From NCBI GenBank assembly GCA_023421675.1, contig JAEZTC010000002.1, forward strand, positions 1 through 64,000: a DNA stretch of 64,000 nucleotides, in the 5' to 3' direction. This stretch comes from Bacillota bacterium. Its GTDB lineage: Bacteria > Bacillota > Clostridia > Acetivibrionales > JANLFN01. This document shows, piece after piece, positions 15,856 to 25,611 of this stretch. Position numbers and translations under genes: made by a program. The notes under the pieces were generated by a model. The model saw nothing but the letters and a program-made list of their open reading frames with translations. It had not been told where the DNA came from and did not search any database. Within the stretch, counting starts at the first letter, position 1; each line of letters begins with the position of its first letter.

Positions 15856-17685
15856 ATGAATAGATTGTTTGCGAGAATTGCTAGAGTTGGTCTTGTGTGG
15901 CAGGTAACTGTTCTTTTCTCTATTATAATGATTATTCCTGCCGTAGTTATTACAACATCGTATTTTCAAATTGTAAGGAACAATCTTTTAGAACAAGCGA
16001 ATAAAAAAGTACAGGAAGACTTGAAAAAGATGGGTCTGAATATAAATACAAACATTAGTACCATGAATGGAGCATTGGACCAGCTTATATTCAGCCAGGA
16101 GTTCCCATATTACCTCGATCCTAATAATAATTTAAGTACCCATGAAAAAAATTATTATGTTTATAGTGTTCAAAATCAACTTCTTAATATTCGTTATGTA
16201 TACACTAATAAATTCAGCAGGCTTGTTATTTATTCAAAGAATTCACAAATAGATGAATTTGTTGACTGGTCATATCACATGTCAAGATTGTATGATCGCG
16301 ATTATTATTCTGAAATTATGAAAAACAGCAATACACGTTTATATGGAAATATCCGTGGATACGACAGTACCCTTGGTAATCTTATAGATTATAAAGAGCT
16401 TGAAAAGAAAGAAGCACTTGTTTTGCCGATATATCAAAAAATATACAACTATATTACAAATGAATGTGTAGGGATAATTGAAGTTGATATGACACTCGAT
16501 AAGCTGGTTAATGCCACTAATCTAATTAATGAGGCATCAGATGTCAAATATATGCTGTTTGATAGGAGTGGAAACCTTCTATTCACAACAGATACCGAAA
16601 CTAAAGAAAAATTCTCTCTGTTAAAATTTGAGGAAGGTTCGGGTGTATCCGACATTAAGCTTGGAAATACAGACTATATTATAGCATTTGACAGGAATAG
16701 CGAGACAGGCTTAATAAATGCCGCTGCTATAGATAAGAAAGATATCCTTTTTTCCTCTAAGGGAGTTAATGGCTTGCTTATTCTGGTTGCCAGTATAAGT
16801 ATGGTGCTTATGGTAATGTTTACAAATATTACTGCGAGGGTTTTATTTCGCAGGCTTAGGGAAATGGATAAAATGATCAATCAAATCGAATTGGGTAAGT
16901 TTGATGTTCATATTAAGGAGCATGGTTTTAATGAGATTTCCAGAATATCAAAAAGTTTTAACCACATGGCAGATAAGCTTCAAAATATGCTGATTTCTAT
17001 GGTTCAGAAGGAAAAGGCTCAGAAGGATGCAGAAATGCATGCTCTTCAGGCACAGATTAATCCGCATTTTTTATACAATACACTGGAAAATATGCGGATG
17101 CAATGTGAAATAGATGAATATTATACTGTGGCTAACAGTATTGCTACTCTGGGAGATCTGCTGCGGTATAGCCTGCAATGGGAGAGTAACAAGGTAAAAA
17201 TTGATGATGAGCTTAATAATATAGGACAGTATATTGAAATTATGAGGATGCGTTTTGGTGATAAGCTTTCATACAAGCTGGAATGTGATAAAGGTATTGG
17301 CACTGTTATGATTCCTAAGTTTATTCTGCAGCCTCTGGTTGAGAACTGTTTTAAGCATGGGTTTAAAAATTCTCTTCCCCCTTGGGAAATTTTCGTAAGA
17401 GTTTTTCAGGAGGAGAATAAAGTTATTTTTTGTGTAAAAGACAATGGAACAGGTATAGACAAAGACAGGCTTTATCAAATTAGGAAATGTATGAGTGAAA
17501 ACCAGCCTATTTCAGATACTATCAGGTCAAAGAACTCAATTGGTGTAATTAATGTTAAACAGCGTATTGAGATGACATGTCCGGTTGGAAGTAAGCTGGA
17601 TATCAATAGTGAACGTAACATGGGAACTACGGTTGTAGTAACAATAGTTATTGAAAAAAATGATCAAGGAGGCACTGATGTTTAA
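15856..17685 (+). CDS. Sensor histidine kinase, YesM type
   Basis: 609 residues from ATG 15856, chosen for AGGGTGG upstream. A membrane segment near residues 17-37, an extracytoplasmic sensing region of about 260 residues (Cache-like, judged by layout), a second membrane segment near 300-320, a HAMP linker, then a His_kinase domain with the phospho-acceptor motif QINPHFLYNTLENM and the ATP-binding NGTGIDKDRL region. Such kinases pair with AraC-type regulators and commonly sense carbohydrates outside the cell. The stop overlaps the start of the regulator gene by 8 bases, so they are a pair. The transporter operon downstream is the likely target. Confidence 0.9.
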   Translation: MNRLFARIARVGLVWQVTVLFSIIMIIPAVVITTSYFQIVRNNLLEQANKKVQEDLKKMGLNINTNISTMNGALDQLIFSQEFPYYLDPNNNLSTHEKNYYVYSVQNQLLNIRYVYTNKFSRLVIYSKNSQIDEFVDWSYHMSRLYDRDYYSEIMKNSNTRLYGNIRGYDSTLGNLIDYKELEKKEALVLPIYQKIYNYITNECVGIIEVDMTLDKLVNATNLINEASDVKYMLFDRSGNLLFTTDTETKEKFSLLKFEEGSGVSDIKLGNTDYIIAFDRNSETGLINAAAIDKKDILFSSKGVNGLLILVASISMVLMVMFTNITARVLFRRLREMDKMINQIELGKFDVHIKEHGFNEISRISKSFNHMADKLQNMLISMVQKEKAQKDAEMHALQAQINPHFLYNTLENMRMQCEIDEYYTVANSIATLGDLLRYSLQWESNKVKIDDELNNIGQYIEIMRMRFGDKLSYKLECDKGIGTVMIPKFILQPLVENCFKHGFKNSLPPWEIFVRVFQEENKVIFCVKDNGTGIDKDRLYQIRKCMSENQPISDTIRSKNSIGVINVKQRIEMTCPVGSKLDINSERNMGTTVVVTIVIEKNDQGGTDV

Positions 17686-19252
17686 GATACTTGTAGCAGA
17701 TGATGAGGACTTGATTCGTAAAGGGATTATAACAATTCTCAGAAGAGAACTGGATCCGGACATTACTTATTTTGAAGCTGAAAATGGTATAGAAGCGCTT
17801 AAACTCTGCAAGGAGCATTCGCCTCAATTGGTTATTACAGATATAAGGATGCCTTTCTGTGACGGCTTGAGTTTTATAAAAAATATAAAGGAAGTTGGTA
17901 ATTCTCCAACATTTATTATTCTTTCAGGGTATGCAGACTTCGAATATGCTAAGAGTGCCATAAAATTGGGTGTTAAAGAATATATGTTAAAACCAATCAA
18001 TAAAGCGGAACTTGTTACCATTGTGGATGGGTATGTTAAAAAACTAAAAACTCAAAAGAAACTTATTAATGAGAATTTATTTCGTGAAAATGAGAATAAA
18101 AAAATAGCAGAAAATATGAAACGGAAGTTGCTTAAAAATTTGCTTACCTGTAACAATACCGATAATGTAAATGAATTATTAAACCAACTCAATGATTTAG
18201 GTATAAGCTTTAATAAAAAACTTTTACTTAGTGCAGTGATTCGATATCAGGTGAATGATGGAAATAAGGATTATATTGATTTTGCAGTAAAAAACATTGT
18301 AGATGAAGTTTTGGCCAAGGAAGCAAATCCTGATTTTATAATGACCGTGCAATATGATTCCGGTAAAATTGTTGCTGTATTTGAAGACGTTAACAGGGAA
18401 ACTATGCTGCTTTTAGTTAAACAGGCATTAACTAAGGTTAGCAGCCTGATTGAAAAATATTTATTTGTAGATGTGTTTGTTGGAGTTGGTGATGTAGTTT
18501 ATGGTGAAAATCTGCTGTATAAATCCTTTTCATTAGCCTGTGCAGCTGTAAATTACCGATTATACAACTTATCTAAAAAGGTGCAGCTTTTTTCCGAAAC
18601 ACCTGTATCCTTAACGTATGAACCGATAGATTTCAGTAAGATTATTAAATCTATTGAGAACATTAATTGTTCGGAAATTATTACTGAGTTTGAAAAGCAG
18701 TTAAGTCTGCCACCATCGTTACAAGCAATTTCAGTAATAGAACAGAGCTATAATCAGCTGATTTGCACTATTGAACATCATTTTAGAAATTATATTGAAT
18801 CGAATACAGAGAATATTCCAAAACCAACGCCTTTTTTTGACATATGGAGTTTTTTGCAGTTTAAACAGGTAATTATTAAATATTTAGGTCAAGTCCAGGA
18901 ATTTGCATTAAAATCAAAAACAGATGTTGTTAATAGGAAGCTTGTTGTAGAGGTATTACAGTATGTAAAAGAAAATGCTGCAAGTGATATTAATTTGAAT
19001 ATAGTTGCAGATAAATTTGACCGTACACCTGCTTATATGAGTACATTATTCAAAAAGGGAACCGGTATGGGTTTCAACGAGTATGTTACCAGTATTCGTA
19101 TGGAAATGGCAAAAAGAATGCTTAAGGATACCAGTATTCCTGTCAGTCAGGTCAGTAGTCTTTGTGGATATGTAAATCCCAAGTATTTCTCAGTGGTTTT
19201 CAAAGGCACTTTTGGCAAAAGTCCGGCTTCATACCGTCAAGATCCTTCATAA
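17678..19252 (+). CDS. Response regulator with AraC-type output, YesN type
   Basis: 524 residues from ATG 17678 (AAGGAGG at 17666). The receiver domain is residues 1-120: acidic pair ADDED near residue 7, phospho-acceptor Asp in VITDIRMPF near residue 54, and Lys in YMLKPI near residue 104. A middle region of about 280 residues follows. The last ~100 residues carry two helix-turn-helix motifs (NIVADKFDRTPAYMSTLFKK and VSSLCGYVNPKYFSVVFK). It probably activates the transporter and catabolic operon beginning at 19535, whose upstream region has a direct repeat suited to such a protein. Confidence 0.92.
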   Translation: MFKILVADDEDLIRKGIITILRRELDPDITYFEAENGIEALKLCKEHSPQLVITDIRMPFCDGLSFIKNIKEVGNSPTFIILSGYADFEYAKSAIKLGVKEYMLKPINKAELVTIVDGYVKKLKTQKKLINENLFRENENKKIAENMKRKLLKNLLTCNNTDNVNELLNQLNDLGISFNKKLLLSAVIRYQVNDGNKDYIDFAVKNIVDEVLAKEANPDFIMTVQYDSGKIVAVFEDVNRETMLLLVKQALTKVSSLIEKYLFVDVFVGVGDVVYGENLLYKSFSLACAAVNYRLYNLSKKVQLFSETPVSLTYEPIDFSKIIKSIENINCSEIITEFEKQLSLPPSLQAISVIEQSYNQLICTIEHHFRNYIESNTENIPKPTPFFDIWSFLQFKQVIIKYLGQVQEFALKSKTDVVNRKLVVEVLQYVKENAASDINLNIVADKFDRTPAYMSTLFKKGTGMGFNEYVTSIRMEMAKRMLKDTSIPVSQVSSLCGYVNPKYFSVVFKGTFGKSPASYRQDPS

Positions 19253-19265
19253 GTTGTTTCTTAAA

Positions 19266-19312
19266 TAGAGCGCGTGACATGGTAAAAGTATCATGCGCTT
19301 TTCTGTTTTGCC
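19266..19312 (+). terminator. Probable terminator of the two-component operon
   Basis: An imperfect stem pairs GCGC and GTGAC near 19271-19279 with TCATGCGC at 19292-19299, followed by TTTTCTGTTTT. Weaker than the others in this window. Confidence 0.55.
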
Positions 19313-19354
19313 AATTAAAAAATACATAGAAATGTTATTAATATTAAAAAAACA

Positions 19355-19406
19355 AACCTAATATTAAAATAATTAACCTAATTAAGAGGTAGTGCACCTG
19401 TATAAT
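19355..19406 (+). promoter_or_regulatory. Candidate activator site and promoter of the transporter operon
   Basis: AACCTAAT occurs at 19355-19362 and again at 19375-19382, exactly 20 bases apart, in the same orientation. TATAAT at 19401-19406 is a consensus -10, while the -35 position (about 19378) is poor and overlaps the second repeat. AraC-type activators typically bind direct repeats about two helical turns apart next to a weak -35. Confidence 0.5.
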
Positions 19407-19534
19407 GAATTCAACGAAAGAAAGTAATGATAAACACTTAAAGAAACGGAATGATTAGAGGACTATAAAAGAAATTATTATTAAAATTTTCCTCAGTGTT
19501 TATCAAATATATAAAAGAAAAGAGGTGTTAATTA

Positions 19535-21016
19535 TTGAGCTTACTTGAAATGAAGGATATCGTTAAAACCTTCAATGGAGTTGATGTATTGCACGGTGTT
19601 CATTTTACCTTGGAAAAAGGTACGGTCCATGCTTTGATGGGTGAAAATGGAGCGGGTAAATCCACACTTATGAAGATCCTTGCAGGTGTTATCAAAAGTG
19701 ACAAGGGAACCATAAGCATTAATGGAAAAAGTGCTGAAATCAATTCTCCGTCTGATTCTCAGAGGCTGGGTATAGCAATGATTCATCAGGAACTTTCTCC
19801 AATTCCTGAAATGACAGTTGCTGAGAATATCTATTTTGGCCGTGAGCCGGGTAAAGGTATGTTTGTTAATTACAAGCAGATGTATAAGCAAACGAAAGAA
19901 TTGCTGGACAAGCTTAACATTAACATAAATCCAAGGGAGAAATTGCGAAATCTTAAAGTTGCAGACCAGCAGCTTGTAGAAATAGCCAAGGCAATATCAT
20001 TTAATGCTGAAATAATCATTATGGATGAACCGACATCTGCAATTACCGACAAGGAAGTAAGCAATTTGTTTACAATAATAAGCAGCCTTAAGAAAAGCAA
20101 TAAGGGGATTATTTATATATCTCATAAAATGGATGAGGTTTTCCGTATCTCGGATCAAATAACTGTTCTAAGAGATGGGACTTATGTGAATTCATGGTGT
20201 GCGAAAGACATTAATAACGACATCCTTATAAAAAATATGGTAGGCAGGGAATTGAACGAAATTTACCCTAAGGTACATGTTCCTATCGGTGAAAAGGTAT
20301 TGGAAATTAAAAACCTTACACTAAAAAATAAATTTTATAACATCAGCTTTGATGTAAGAAGCGGGGAAATACTTGGAATTTCAGGATTGGTTGGAGCAGG
20401 GCGTACAGAGGTAATGCAGGCGATTTTCGGAGTAACTCCTGCAGATGAGGGAGAAATCATTTTTGAAGGAAAACCCCTTAATTTAAAAAGACCTGCTGAT
20501 GCAATCAAACGTCGTATAGCCTATGTTACAGAAGACAGAAAAGGTGAAGGACTTGTTCCTCATATGAGCTTATCTCATAATATCACTTTTGCATCAATGA
20601 ATGATTTTGAAAAAGGATTTCTTATTGATAGAAAATCTGAGGATAACATAGTTCTGAAACAGATCGCTTCACTTCGCATAAAGACACAGGGAAAGAAACA
20701 ACTGGTATCGTCTTTATCAGGAGGAAACCAACAAAAGGTGGTACTGGCGAAATGGCTCATCAAAGAACCAAAACTTCTCATACTGGATGAACCTACACGC
20801 GGAATAGATGTTGGGGCAAAAGCAGAGATTTATAAGCTCATGTGTGATTATGTTGCAAGGGGAAACTCAATTATAATGGTTTCATCTGAATTACCTGAAG
20901 TAATGGGAATGGCAGACAGAATTGTAGTGCTAAGTAACCGTAATCTTGCTGGAGAACTGGATCGAGAAGCTTTTGTTCAGGAAAATATAATGCGGCTTGC
21001 CGTATCAAAAATGTAA
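19535..21016 (+). CDS. Sugar ABC transporter ATPase, RbsA/MglA family (two ATPase domains)
   Basis: 493 residues from TTG 19535, 8 bases after AGAGGTG; an ATG at 19550 is the alternative. Two fused ABC domains: the first has Walker A GENGAGKST and Walker B IIIMDEPTSA; the second has the degenerate GLVGAGRTEV loop usual in this family, with signature LSGGNQQKV and Walker B LLILDEPTRG. It powers uptake of a pentose, hexose or polyol. First gene of an operon continuing with permease, binding protein, dehydrogenase, kinase and isomerase; the enzymes suggest a tetritol, ketotetrose or triose substrate rather than ribose. Confidence 0.93.
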   Translation: MSLLEMKDIVKTFNGVDVLHGVHFTLEKGTVHALMGENGAGKSTLMKILAGVIKSDKGTISINGKSAEINSPSDSQRLGIAMIHQELSPIPEMTVAENIYFGREPGKGMFVNYKQMYKQTKELLDKLNININPREKLRNLKVADQQLVEIAKAISFNAEIIIMDEPTSAITDKEVSNLFTIISSLKKSNKGIIYISHKMDEVFRISDQITVLRDGTYVNSWCAKDINNDILIKNMVGRELNEIYPKVHVPIGEKVLEIKNLTLKNKFYNISFDVRSGEILGISGLVGAGRTEVMQAIFGVTPADEGEIIFEGKPLNLKRPADAIKRRIAYVTEDRKGEGLVPHMSLSHNITFASMNDFEKGFLIDRKSEDNIVLKQIASLRIKTQGKKQLVSSLSGGNQQKVVLAKWLIKEPKLLILDEPTRGIDVGAKAEIYKLMCDYVARGNSIIMVSSELPEVMGMADRIVVLSNRNLAGELDREAFVQENIMRLAVSKM

Positions 21017-21033
21017 TCAGTGAGGTAGACAAC

Positions 21034-21999
21034 ATGGAAAATATAAATAATCCTTACAAAAAAATGACAGCTGGCCAGTTCTTTGAAAAGTTTGCAACTC
21101 TGCTGGGGCTGCTGGTGGTAGTGTTGATTTTCTCAATTCTAAAACCTAAATTTCTGGATATTGACAACGTTTTTAACCTTCTTCGTCAGGCATCTATAAA
21201 TGGCTTACTGGCACTTGGAATGACCTTTGTTGTATTGACAGGAGGAATTGACCTCTCAGTAGGTTCGATTTTGGGTGCATCAGGAATTTTTACAGCACTT
21301 GTAGCCCAGAACCATCAGATACCATGGTTTATTGCAGTTCTTGTCGGCTTGGGAGTAGGGTTCGTGCTTGGAAGTATAAACGGATTGGTTGTAGCGTACC
21401 TGAAAGTGCCTGCATTTGTTGCTACACTTGGTATGTTGAGTGTTGCAAGAGGCATTACCTATCTGGCAAGTAATGCACAGCCTGTACCGGGTTTAAGCGA
21501 CAGTTTTCTGGAAATAGGGGGAGGTAGTGTTGGAATAATACCTATACCTGTTATTATTCTGATAGCTGTATTTACAATATGCAGTATACTTTTATACCGT
21601 TGTAAATATGGAAGATATATATTCGGAGTAGGAGGAAATGTTAAGGCAGCCCGCGTATCAGGTATCAATGTTAAATTGACTACATGCTCTGCATATATGA
21701 TGTTGGGTGTCTTATCAGGTCTTGCCGGAGTAGTTTTGACGTCACGTGTATCTTCAGGTCTTGCAATGGCAGGACAAAACTATGAAACAGATGCAATTGC
21801 AGCCGTTGTAATGGGTGGAACAAGTCTTGCAGGCGGTAAAGGCAGGTTATGGGGAACGCTCATTGGCGTATTGATAATTGCTGTTCTTAATAATGGTTTG
21901 GATATGCTTGCTGTATCATCATACTGGCAGTTGATTATCAAAGGTATAATCATCGTTGGAGCTGTCATGATAGACAGTTTGAATAATTCTAATGACTAG
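21034..21999 (+). CDS. Sugar ABC transporter permease, RbsC family
   Basis: 321 residues with about eight to ten hydrophobic segments. Family marks are GLLALGMTFVVLTGGIDLSVGSILGASG near residue 60 and the AVVMGGTSLAGGKGRLWGTLIG block, which contacts the ATPase, near residue 250. It forms the membrane channel as a homodimer. Start ATG 21034 follows TGAGGTAGACA. Second gene of the operon, 17 bases after the ATPase gene. Confidence 0.94.
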   Translation: MENINNPYKKMTAGQFFEKFATLLGLLVVVLIFSILKPKFLDIDNVFNLLRQASINGLLALGMTFVVLTGGIDLSVGSILGASGIFTALVAQNHQIPWFIAVLVGLGVGFVLGSINGLVVAYLKVPAFVATLGMLSVARGITYLASNAQPVPGLSDSFLEIGGGSVGIIPIPVIILIAVFTICSILLYRCKYGRYIFGVGGNVKAARVSGINVKLTTCSAYMMLGVLSGLAGVVLTSRVSSGLAMAGQNYETDAIAAVVMGGTSLAGGKGRLWGTLIGVLIIAVLNNGLDMLAVSSYWQLIIKGIIIVGAVMIDSLNNSND

Positions 22000-22050
22000 A
22001 ACCGTGATAACGGTTGATAGTAAATAAAAATTATATGGGAGGACATAGTT

Positions 22051-23037
22051 ATGAGAAAGATGAAAAAAGTTATAGCACTTTTAGTTGTAGCGGTGATGAT
22101 GTTTTCTTTAGCAGCATGTGGTTCCAGTGAAAGTAAGGATACAAGCGGGTCAAAAGCTGCTGCAGGAAGTACAGCTAAACCAGCAGATAAAAAAATTGTT
22201 ATAGGTATGACCCTATATAGTTTAAAAAATGAGTTTACAGTTCGTCTTTCAAATGCTGCAAAAAAAGAAGCTGAAAAACTTGGAGTAGAACTAAAAATCT
22301 ACGATGGTAACTATGACCCCAATACACAGATTAATCAGGTTGAAACTATGATATCTGATGGTGTGGATGCAATCATCTTAAATCCGCAGGATGCAAAAGC
22401 ATGTGCAGTTGCTGTTGATAAAGCAGCAGCAAAAAATATCCCGGTAATTGGAGTAAATACACGTGTTGACAGTGACAAGCTTACTAGCTATGTAGGATCC
22501 AAAGATGTTTATGCAGGTGAATTGGAAATGCAAGCTATTGCAGATAAAATCGGAGGTAAAGGAAACATTGTTATACTCGACGGTCCTCTTGGACAATCAG
22601 CACAGCTTGAACGCAGTGAGGGTATAAAGAACATACTTAAAAAATATCCGGACATTAAAGTTATTGCAGAAAAGACAGCTAACTGGTCACGCTCTGAAGC
22701 TATGACAGTTATGGAAAACTGGCTGCGTGCATTTGACAAGATAGATGCAGTAGTTGGTGAAAACGACGAAATGGCATTAGGCGCAAGAAAAGCAATGGAA
22801 GCAAAGAAACTTGATATACCTACTATAGGTGTTGACGGTATCACAGATGCATTAAATGCAGTTGAAAACGGAACATTGATTGCAAGTATATTCCAGGATG
22901 GCGCAGGACAAGGCAGCAAGGCTCTGGCTATTGCAGTTGCAGCTGCAAAGGGAGAAAAGGTTGATAAAGAATACTGGATAGATTTTGAAAAGGTTACAAA
23001 GGACAATGTAGCAGAATTCAAGAAGAGAGCACAATAA
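22051..23037 (+). CDS. Sugar-binding lipoprotein of the ABC transporter, RbsB family
   Basis: 328 residues. A lipoprotein signal peptide: basic MRKMKK, hydrophobic core, then the lipobox SLAAC with the acylated Cys near residue 24, and a Ser/Gly/Lys linker. The mature part is a two-lobe periplasmic-binding fold; IVIGMTLYSLKNEF opens lobe one and EAMTVMENWLRAFDKIDAVVGENDEMA, given in outline, lies in lobe two. It captures the substrate outside the membrane. The stable hairpin at 23049-23092 follows, which may keep its mRNA more abundant than the distal genes. Confidence 0.93.
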   Translation: MRKMKKVIALLVVAVMMFSLAACGSSESKDTSGSKAAAGSTAKPADKKIVIGMTLYSLKNEFTVRLSNAAKKEAEKLGVELKIYDGNYDPNTQINQVETMISDGVDAIILNPQDAKACAVAVDKAAAKNIPVIGVNTRVDSDKLTSYVGSKDVYAGELEMQAIADKIGGKGNIVILDGPLGQSAQLERSEGIKNILKKYPDIKVIAEKTANWSRSEAMTVMENWLRAFDKIDAVVGENDEMALGARKAMEAKKLDIPTIGVDGITDALNAVENGTLIASIFQDGAGQGSKALAIAVAAAKGEKVDKEYWIDFEKVTKDNVAEFKKRAQ

Positions 23038-23048
23038 TTTAAAATTTG

Positions 23049-23092
23049 GAATTATTAAGTAAAGGGAGAGATTCTCCCTTTCTTAATAATTC
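23049..23092 (+). promoter_or_regulatory. 20-bp intra-operon hairpin after the binding-protein gene
   Basis: GAATTATTAAG (23049-23059) pairs with CTTAATAATTC (23082-23092), and AAAGGGAGA (23061-23069) with TCTCCCTTT (23073-23081); only T23060 is unpaired. No T-run follows, so it looks like an mRNA stabiliser or partial block, as found after other binding-protein genes, rather than a full terminator. Confidence 0.75.
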
Positions 23093-23132
23093 TGATATAT
23101 GCTATATGAAATATAATGTGGAGGGATAAACT

Positions 23133-23900
23133 ATGTTGGAATACTACGGAGCAGACGTCAATTACTCACTGCAAGGCAAGACGGCTATAATAACAGGCGG
23201 CGGAGCTGGAATAGGATATGCAACGGCACAGTTTTTTACCCAAAAAGGAGTAAATTGCGTTTTAGCAGATCTTAATACGAATGTAGAAAAAGCGGCAAAT
23301 GAATTGGGTACAAACTGCATTGGAATTGCGGGTGATGTTACCAGTGCTGAATATAGAAAATCAGTGATTGAGAAAGCTGTTAGTAAATTCGGGCAAGTTG
23401 ACATTTTGGTAAATTGTGCAGGAATAGTTGCATTGGATAATGCTGAAACAATAAGCGAAGATATGTGGGATAAAACAATTAGTATAAATCTTACGGCATC
23501 ATTTAAGATGGCACAGGCAGTCGGTAAATATATGATTGATGCAGGAATACATGGATCAATTGTAAATATAGCATCACAAGCAGGAGTAATTGCATTGGAT
23601 AAACATGTTGCCTATTGCGCAAGCAAAGGCGGTATTATAGCAATGACAAAAGTTATGGCATTAGAATGGGGCAAGTATGGTATCCGGGTAAATGCTGTTT
23701 CACCAACAGTAGTACTTACTGATTTAGGTAAAAAAGCATGGTCGGGCCCTGTTGGAGATGCATTTAAAAAGGAAATGCCTTCGGGGCGCTTTGCCGAGAC
23801 AGACGAAATATCAGGCTCAATTGCATTCCTTTGCAGTGGTGCAGCAGGTATGATAACAGGCCATAATTTGCTGATTGATGGCGGATATACTATTAAATGA
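23133..23900 (+). CDS. Short-chain dehydrogenase, polyol dehydrogenase-like (GolD/D-threitol dehydrogenase type)
   Basis: 255 residues, classical SDR. NAD site TGGGAGIG at 21-28; Asp 46 after the second strand (LADLN) favours NAD over NADP; NCAG at 94-97; catalytic Ser 148, Tyr 161 and Lys 165. The protein resembles the subgroup containing Listeria GolD and D-threitol dehydrogenase, which oxidise polyols to ketoses. Placement between a sugar transporter and DhaK/DhaL/RpiB makes a polyol-to-ketose step likely. The exact substrate is inference. Start ATG follows GGAGGGATAAACT. Confidence 0.85.
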   Translation: MLEYYGADVNYSLQGKTAIITGGGAGIGYATAQFFTQKGVNCVLADLNTNVEKAANELGTNCIGIAGDVTSAEYRKSVIEKAVSKFGQVDILVNCAGIVALDNAETISEDMWDKTISINLTASFKMAQAVGKYMIDAGIHGSIVNIASQAGVIALDKHVAYCASKGGIIAMTKVMALEWGKYGIRVNAVSPTVVLTDLGKKAWSGPVGDAFKKEMPSGRFAETDEISGSIAFLCSGAAGMITGHNLLIDGGYTIK

Positions 23901-23916
23901 TGAAAGGAGAGTAAAA

Positions 23917-24912
23917 ATGCAGCGTATATTAAACAATCCGGATAATATAGTAGATGAAATGCTTAAAGGTTTTTTAAAAACTCATAAAGATATTGTAAAA
24001 GAAACAAATAACCCAAGGGTAATTAAATATATAGAAGATGTTGATGGGAGAGTTGGTGTCGTAACAGGCGGAGGTTCAGGACACAAGCCTGCATTTATTG
24101 GTTATATAGGCAAGAATATGGTTGATTCGGTTGCAGTAGGTGAGATTTGTTCGTCACCGACAGCAACAGCATTTTTGGACGCATTTCGTGCAGCAGACGG
24201 TAAAAAGGGTGTTGCTTGCTTATATGGTAATTATTCCGGAGATAACATGAATGTTAAGATGGCTGTTAAAATGGCAGCAAAAGAAGGCCTGGAGGTAAAA
24301 ACGGTTATAGCAAATGATGATGTGGCATCTGCTCCTAAAGACCAAAGAGAAAAACGCCGTGGTGTTGCAGGGGAGATTCTCATGTGGAAAGTCGGTGGAG
24401 CAAAAGCAGCAAAAGGAGCATCTCTTGATGAAGTTATTGCAGCTGCTCAAAAGGCAATAGACAATACGCGCAGCATCGGAATAGGACTGACTCCATGTAC
24501 TCTGCCTGCAGTTGGACATCCCAATTTTGAGATTAAAGAAGGAACTATGGAAGTTGGGATAGGTCATCATGGTGAGCCTGGTATTGAAGTGTGCAAGCTG
24601 GAAACAGCACAACAAATGGCTAAGAGAATGGTTGATGTAGTATTGCCCGACTACCCATTTGTAGCAGGAGACGAGGTCGTTGTGTTAGTTTCGGGATTGG
24701 GAGCTACACCTGTAATGGAATTGTATGTTCTCTATGATGAAATAGACAAACTTCTTTTAGAAAGAGGAATTAAAACTCACCGCTCATATGTAGGAAATTA
24801 TTTTACATCTCTTGATATGATGGGTGCAACTTTGACAATGATGAAGCTGGACGGGGAACTTAAAGAGCTTATTGATATGCCGGTAAATTCAGTGGGATTG
24901 AAGCAATTTTAG
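23917..24912 (+). CDS. dhaK: Dihydroxyacetone kinase subunit DhaK (possible D-erythrulose kinase subunit)
   Basis: 331 residues from ATG 23917, chosen for GAAAGGAGAG; an upstream in-frame ATG overlaps the previous gene. GGGSGHKP around 51-58 and His 218 in GHHGEPG (the residue that binds the ketone covalently in the family) are present, so substrate binding should be intact. Known relatives phosphorylate dihydroxyacetone, or in tetritol pathways D-erythrulose. The presence of an RpiB-family isomerase in the same operon favours a C4 ketose, since dihydroxyacetone phosphate would not need it. The partner DhaL is the next gene; no DhaM is present here. Confidence 0.9.
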   Translation: MQRILNNPDNIVDEMLKGFLKTHKDIVKETNNPRVIKYIEDVDGRVGVVTGGGSGHKPAFIGYIGKNMVDSVAVGEICSSPTATAFLDAFRAADGKKGVACLYGNYSGDNMNVKMAVKMAAKEGLEVKTVIANDDVASAPKDQREKRRGVAGEILMWKVGGAKAAKGASLDEVIAAAQKAIDNTRSIGIGLTPCTLPAVGHPNFEIKEGTMEVGIGHHGEPGIEVCKLETAQQMAKRMVDVVLPDYPFVAGDEVVVLVSGLGATPVMELYVLYDEIDKLLLERGIKTHRSYVGNYFTSLDMMGATLTMMKLDGELKELIDMPVNSVGLKQF

Positions 24913-24928
24913 CAAGGAGGGATAATGC

Positions 24929-25573
24929 ATGACGAGTACATTTAAGAACGCAAGCGGTAAGACTATTTTACTTGCAATGGTTAAAGCTATACAAAGCAAT
25001 AAAGCATATCTTGGTGAAGTTGATGGTCTGATTGGTGACGGAGACCATGGTATGAATATGAACAAGGGTTTTTCGGTTTTTGAACAACGAATTGCAGACC
25101 GGGATATTTCATTTACTGATGGACTGGATGAATTAGGCACTATTCTAATGACCGAAATAGGCGGTTCAATGGGTCCTATTTATGGTACTATTTTTATAGA
25201 TATGGCAGAATCAGGTAAAAACATTACGGATATTTCTTTGGAAAATTTTAAGAATATGCTGGAGGCAGGCCTAAACGGGCTTCAGCAAATAGTTGATGCA
25301 AAAGTAGGAGACAAGACGCTGGTAGATACTCTTCATGCTGCGATTCAATCTCTGAAATCAGACAATGATGCGGGTACGGATTATAAAATTGCACTTACGA
25401 ATCTAAAAGCAGCATCAGAAAAAGGTAAAAACTCTACCAAGGATATGGTTGCAAAGTTTGGACGCTCCAGTCGTTTGGGAGAGCGCTCAAGGGGCGTTTT
25501 AGATGCAGGTGCAACTTCATGCTGCATCATATTAACTGCTATGGCTGATGGAATTAATGAATTATTAGCATAA
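24929..25573 (+). CDS. dhaL: Dihydroxyacetone kinase subunit DhaL (nucleotide-binding)
   Basis: 214 residues. The Mg-ADP site motif GDGDHGMNMNKGF lies near residues 33-45, and the later block GGSMGPIYGTIF is typical of DhaL. It carries the nucleotide that phosphorylates the ketose bound by DhaK. PTS-dependent systems also need DhaM, which is absent from this operon, so the complex may use ATP directly or a DhaM encoded elsewhere. Starts 17 bases after dhaK with CAAGGAGGG. Confidence 0.9.
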   Translation: MTSTFKNASGKTILLAMVKAIQSNKAYLGEVDGLIGDGDHGMNMNKGFSVFEQRIADRDISFTDGLDELGTILMTEIGGSMGPIYGTIFIDMAESGKNITDISLENFKNMLEAGLNGLQQIVDAKVGDKTLVDTLHAAIQSLKSDNDAGTDYKIALTNLKAASEKGKNSTKDMVAKFGRSSRLGERSRGVLDAGATSCCIILTAMADGINELLA

Positions 25574-25611
25574 GGAATATTAAGCACATTGTCATATAGG
25601 GGGGTGCTATA

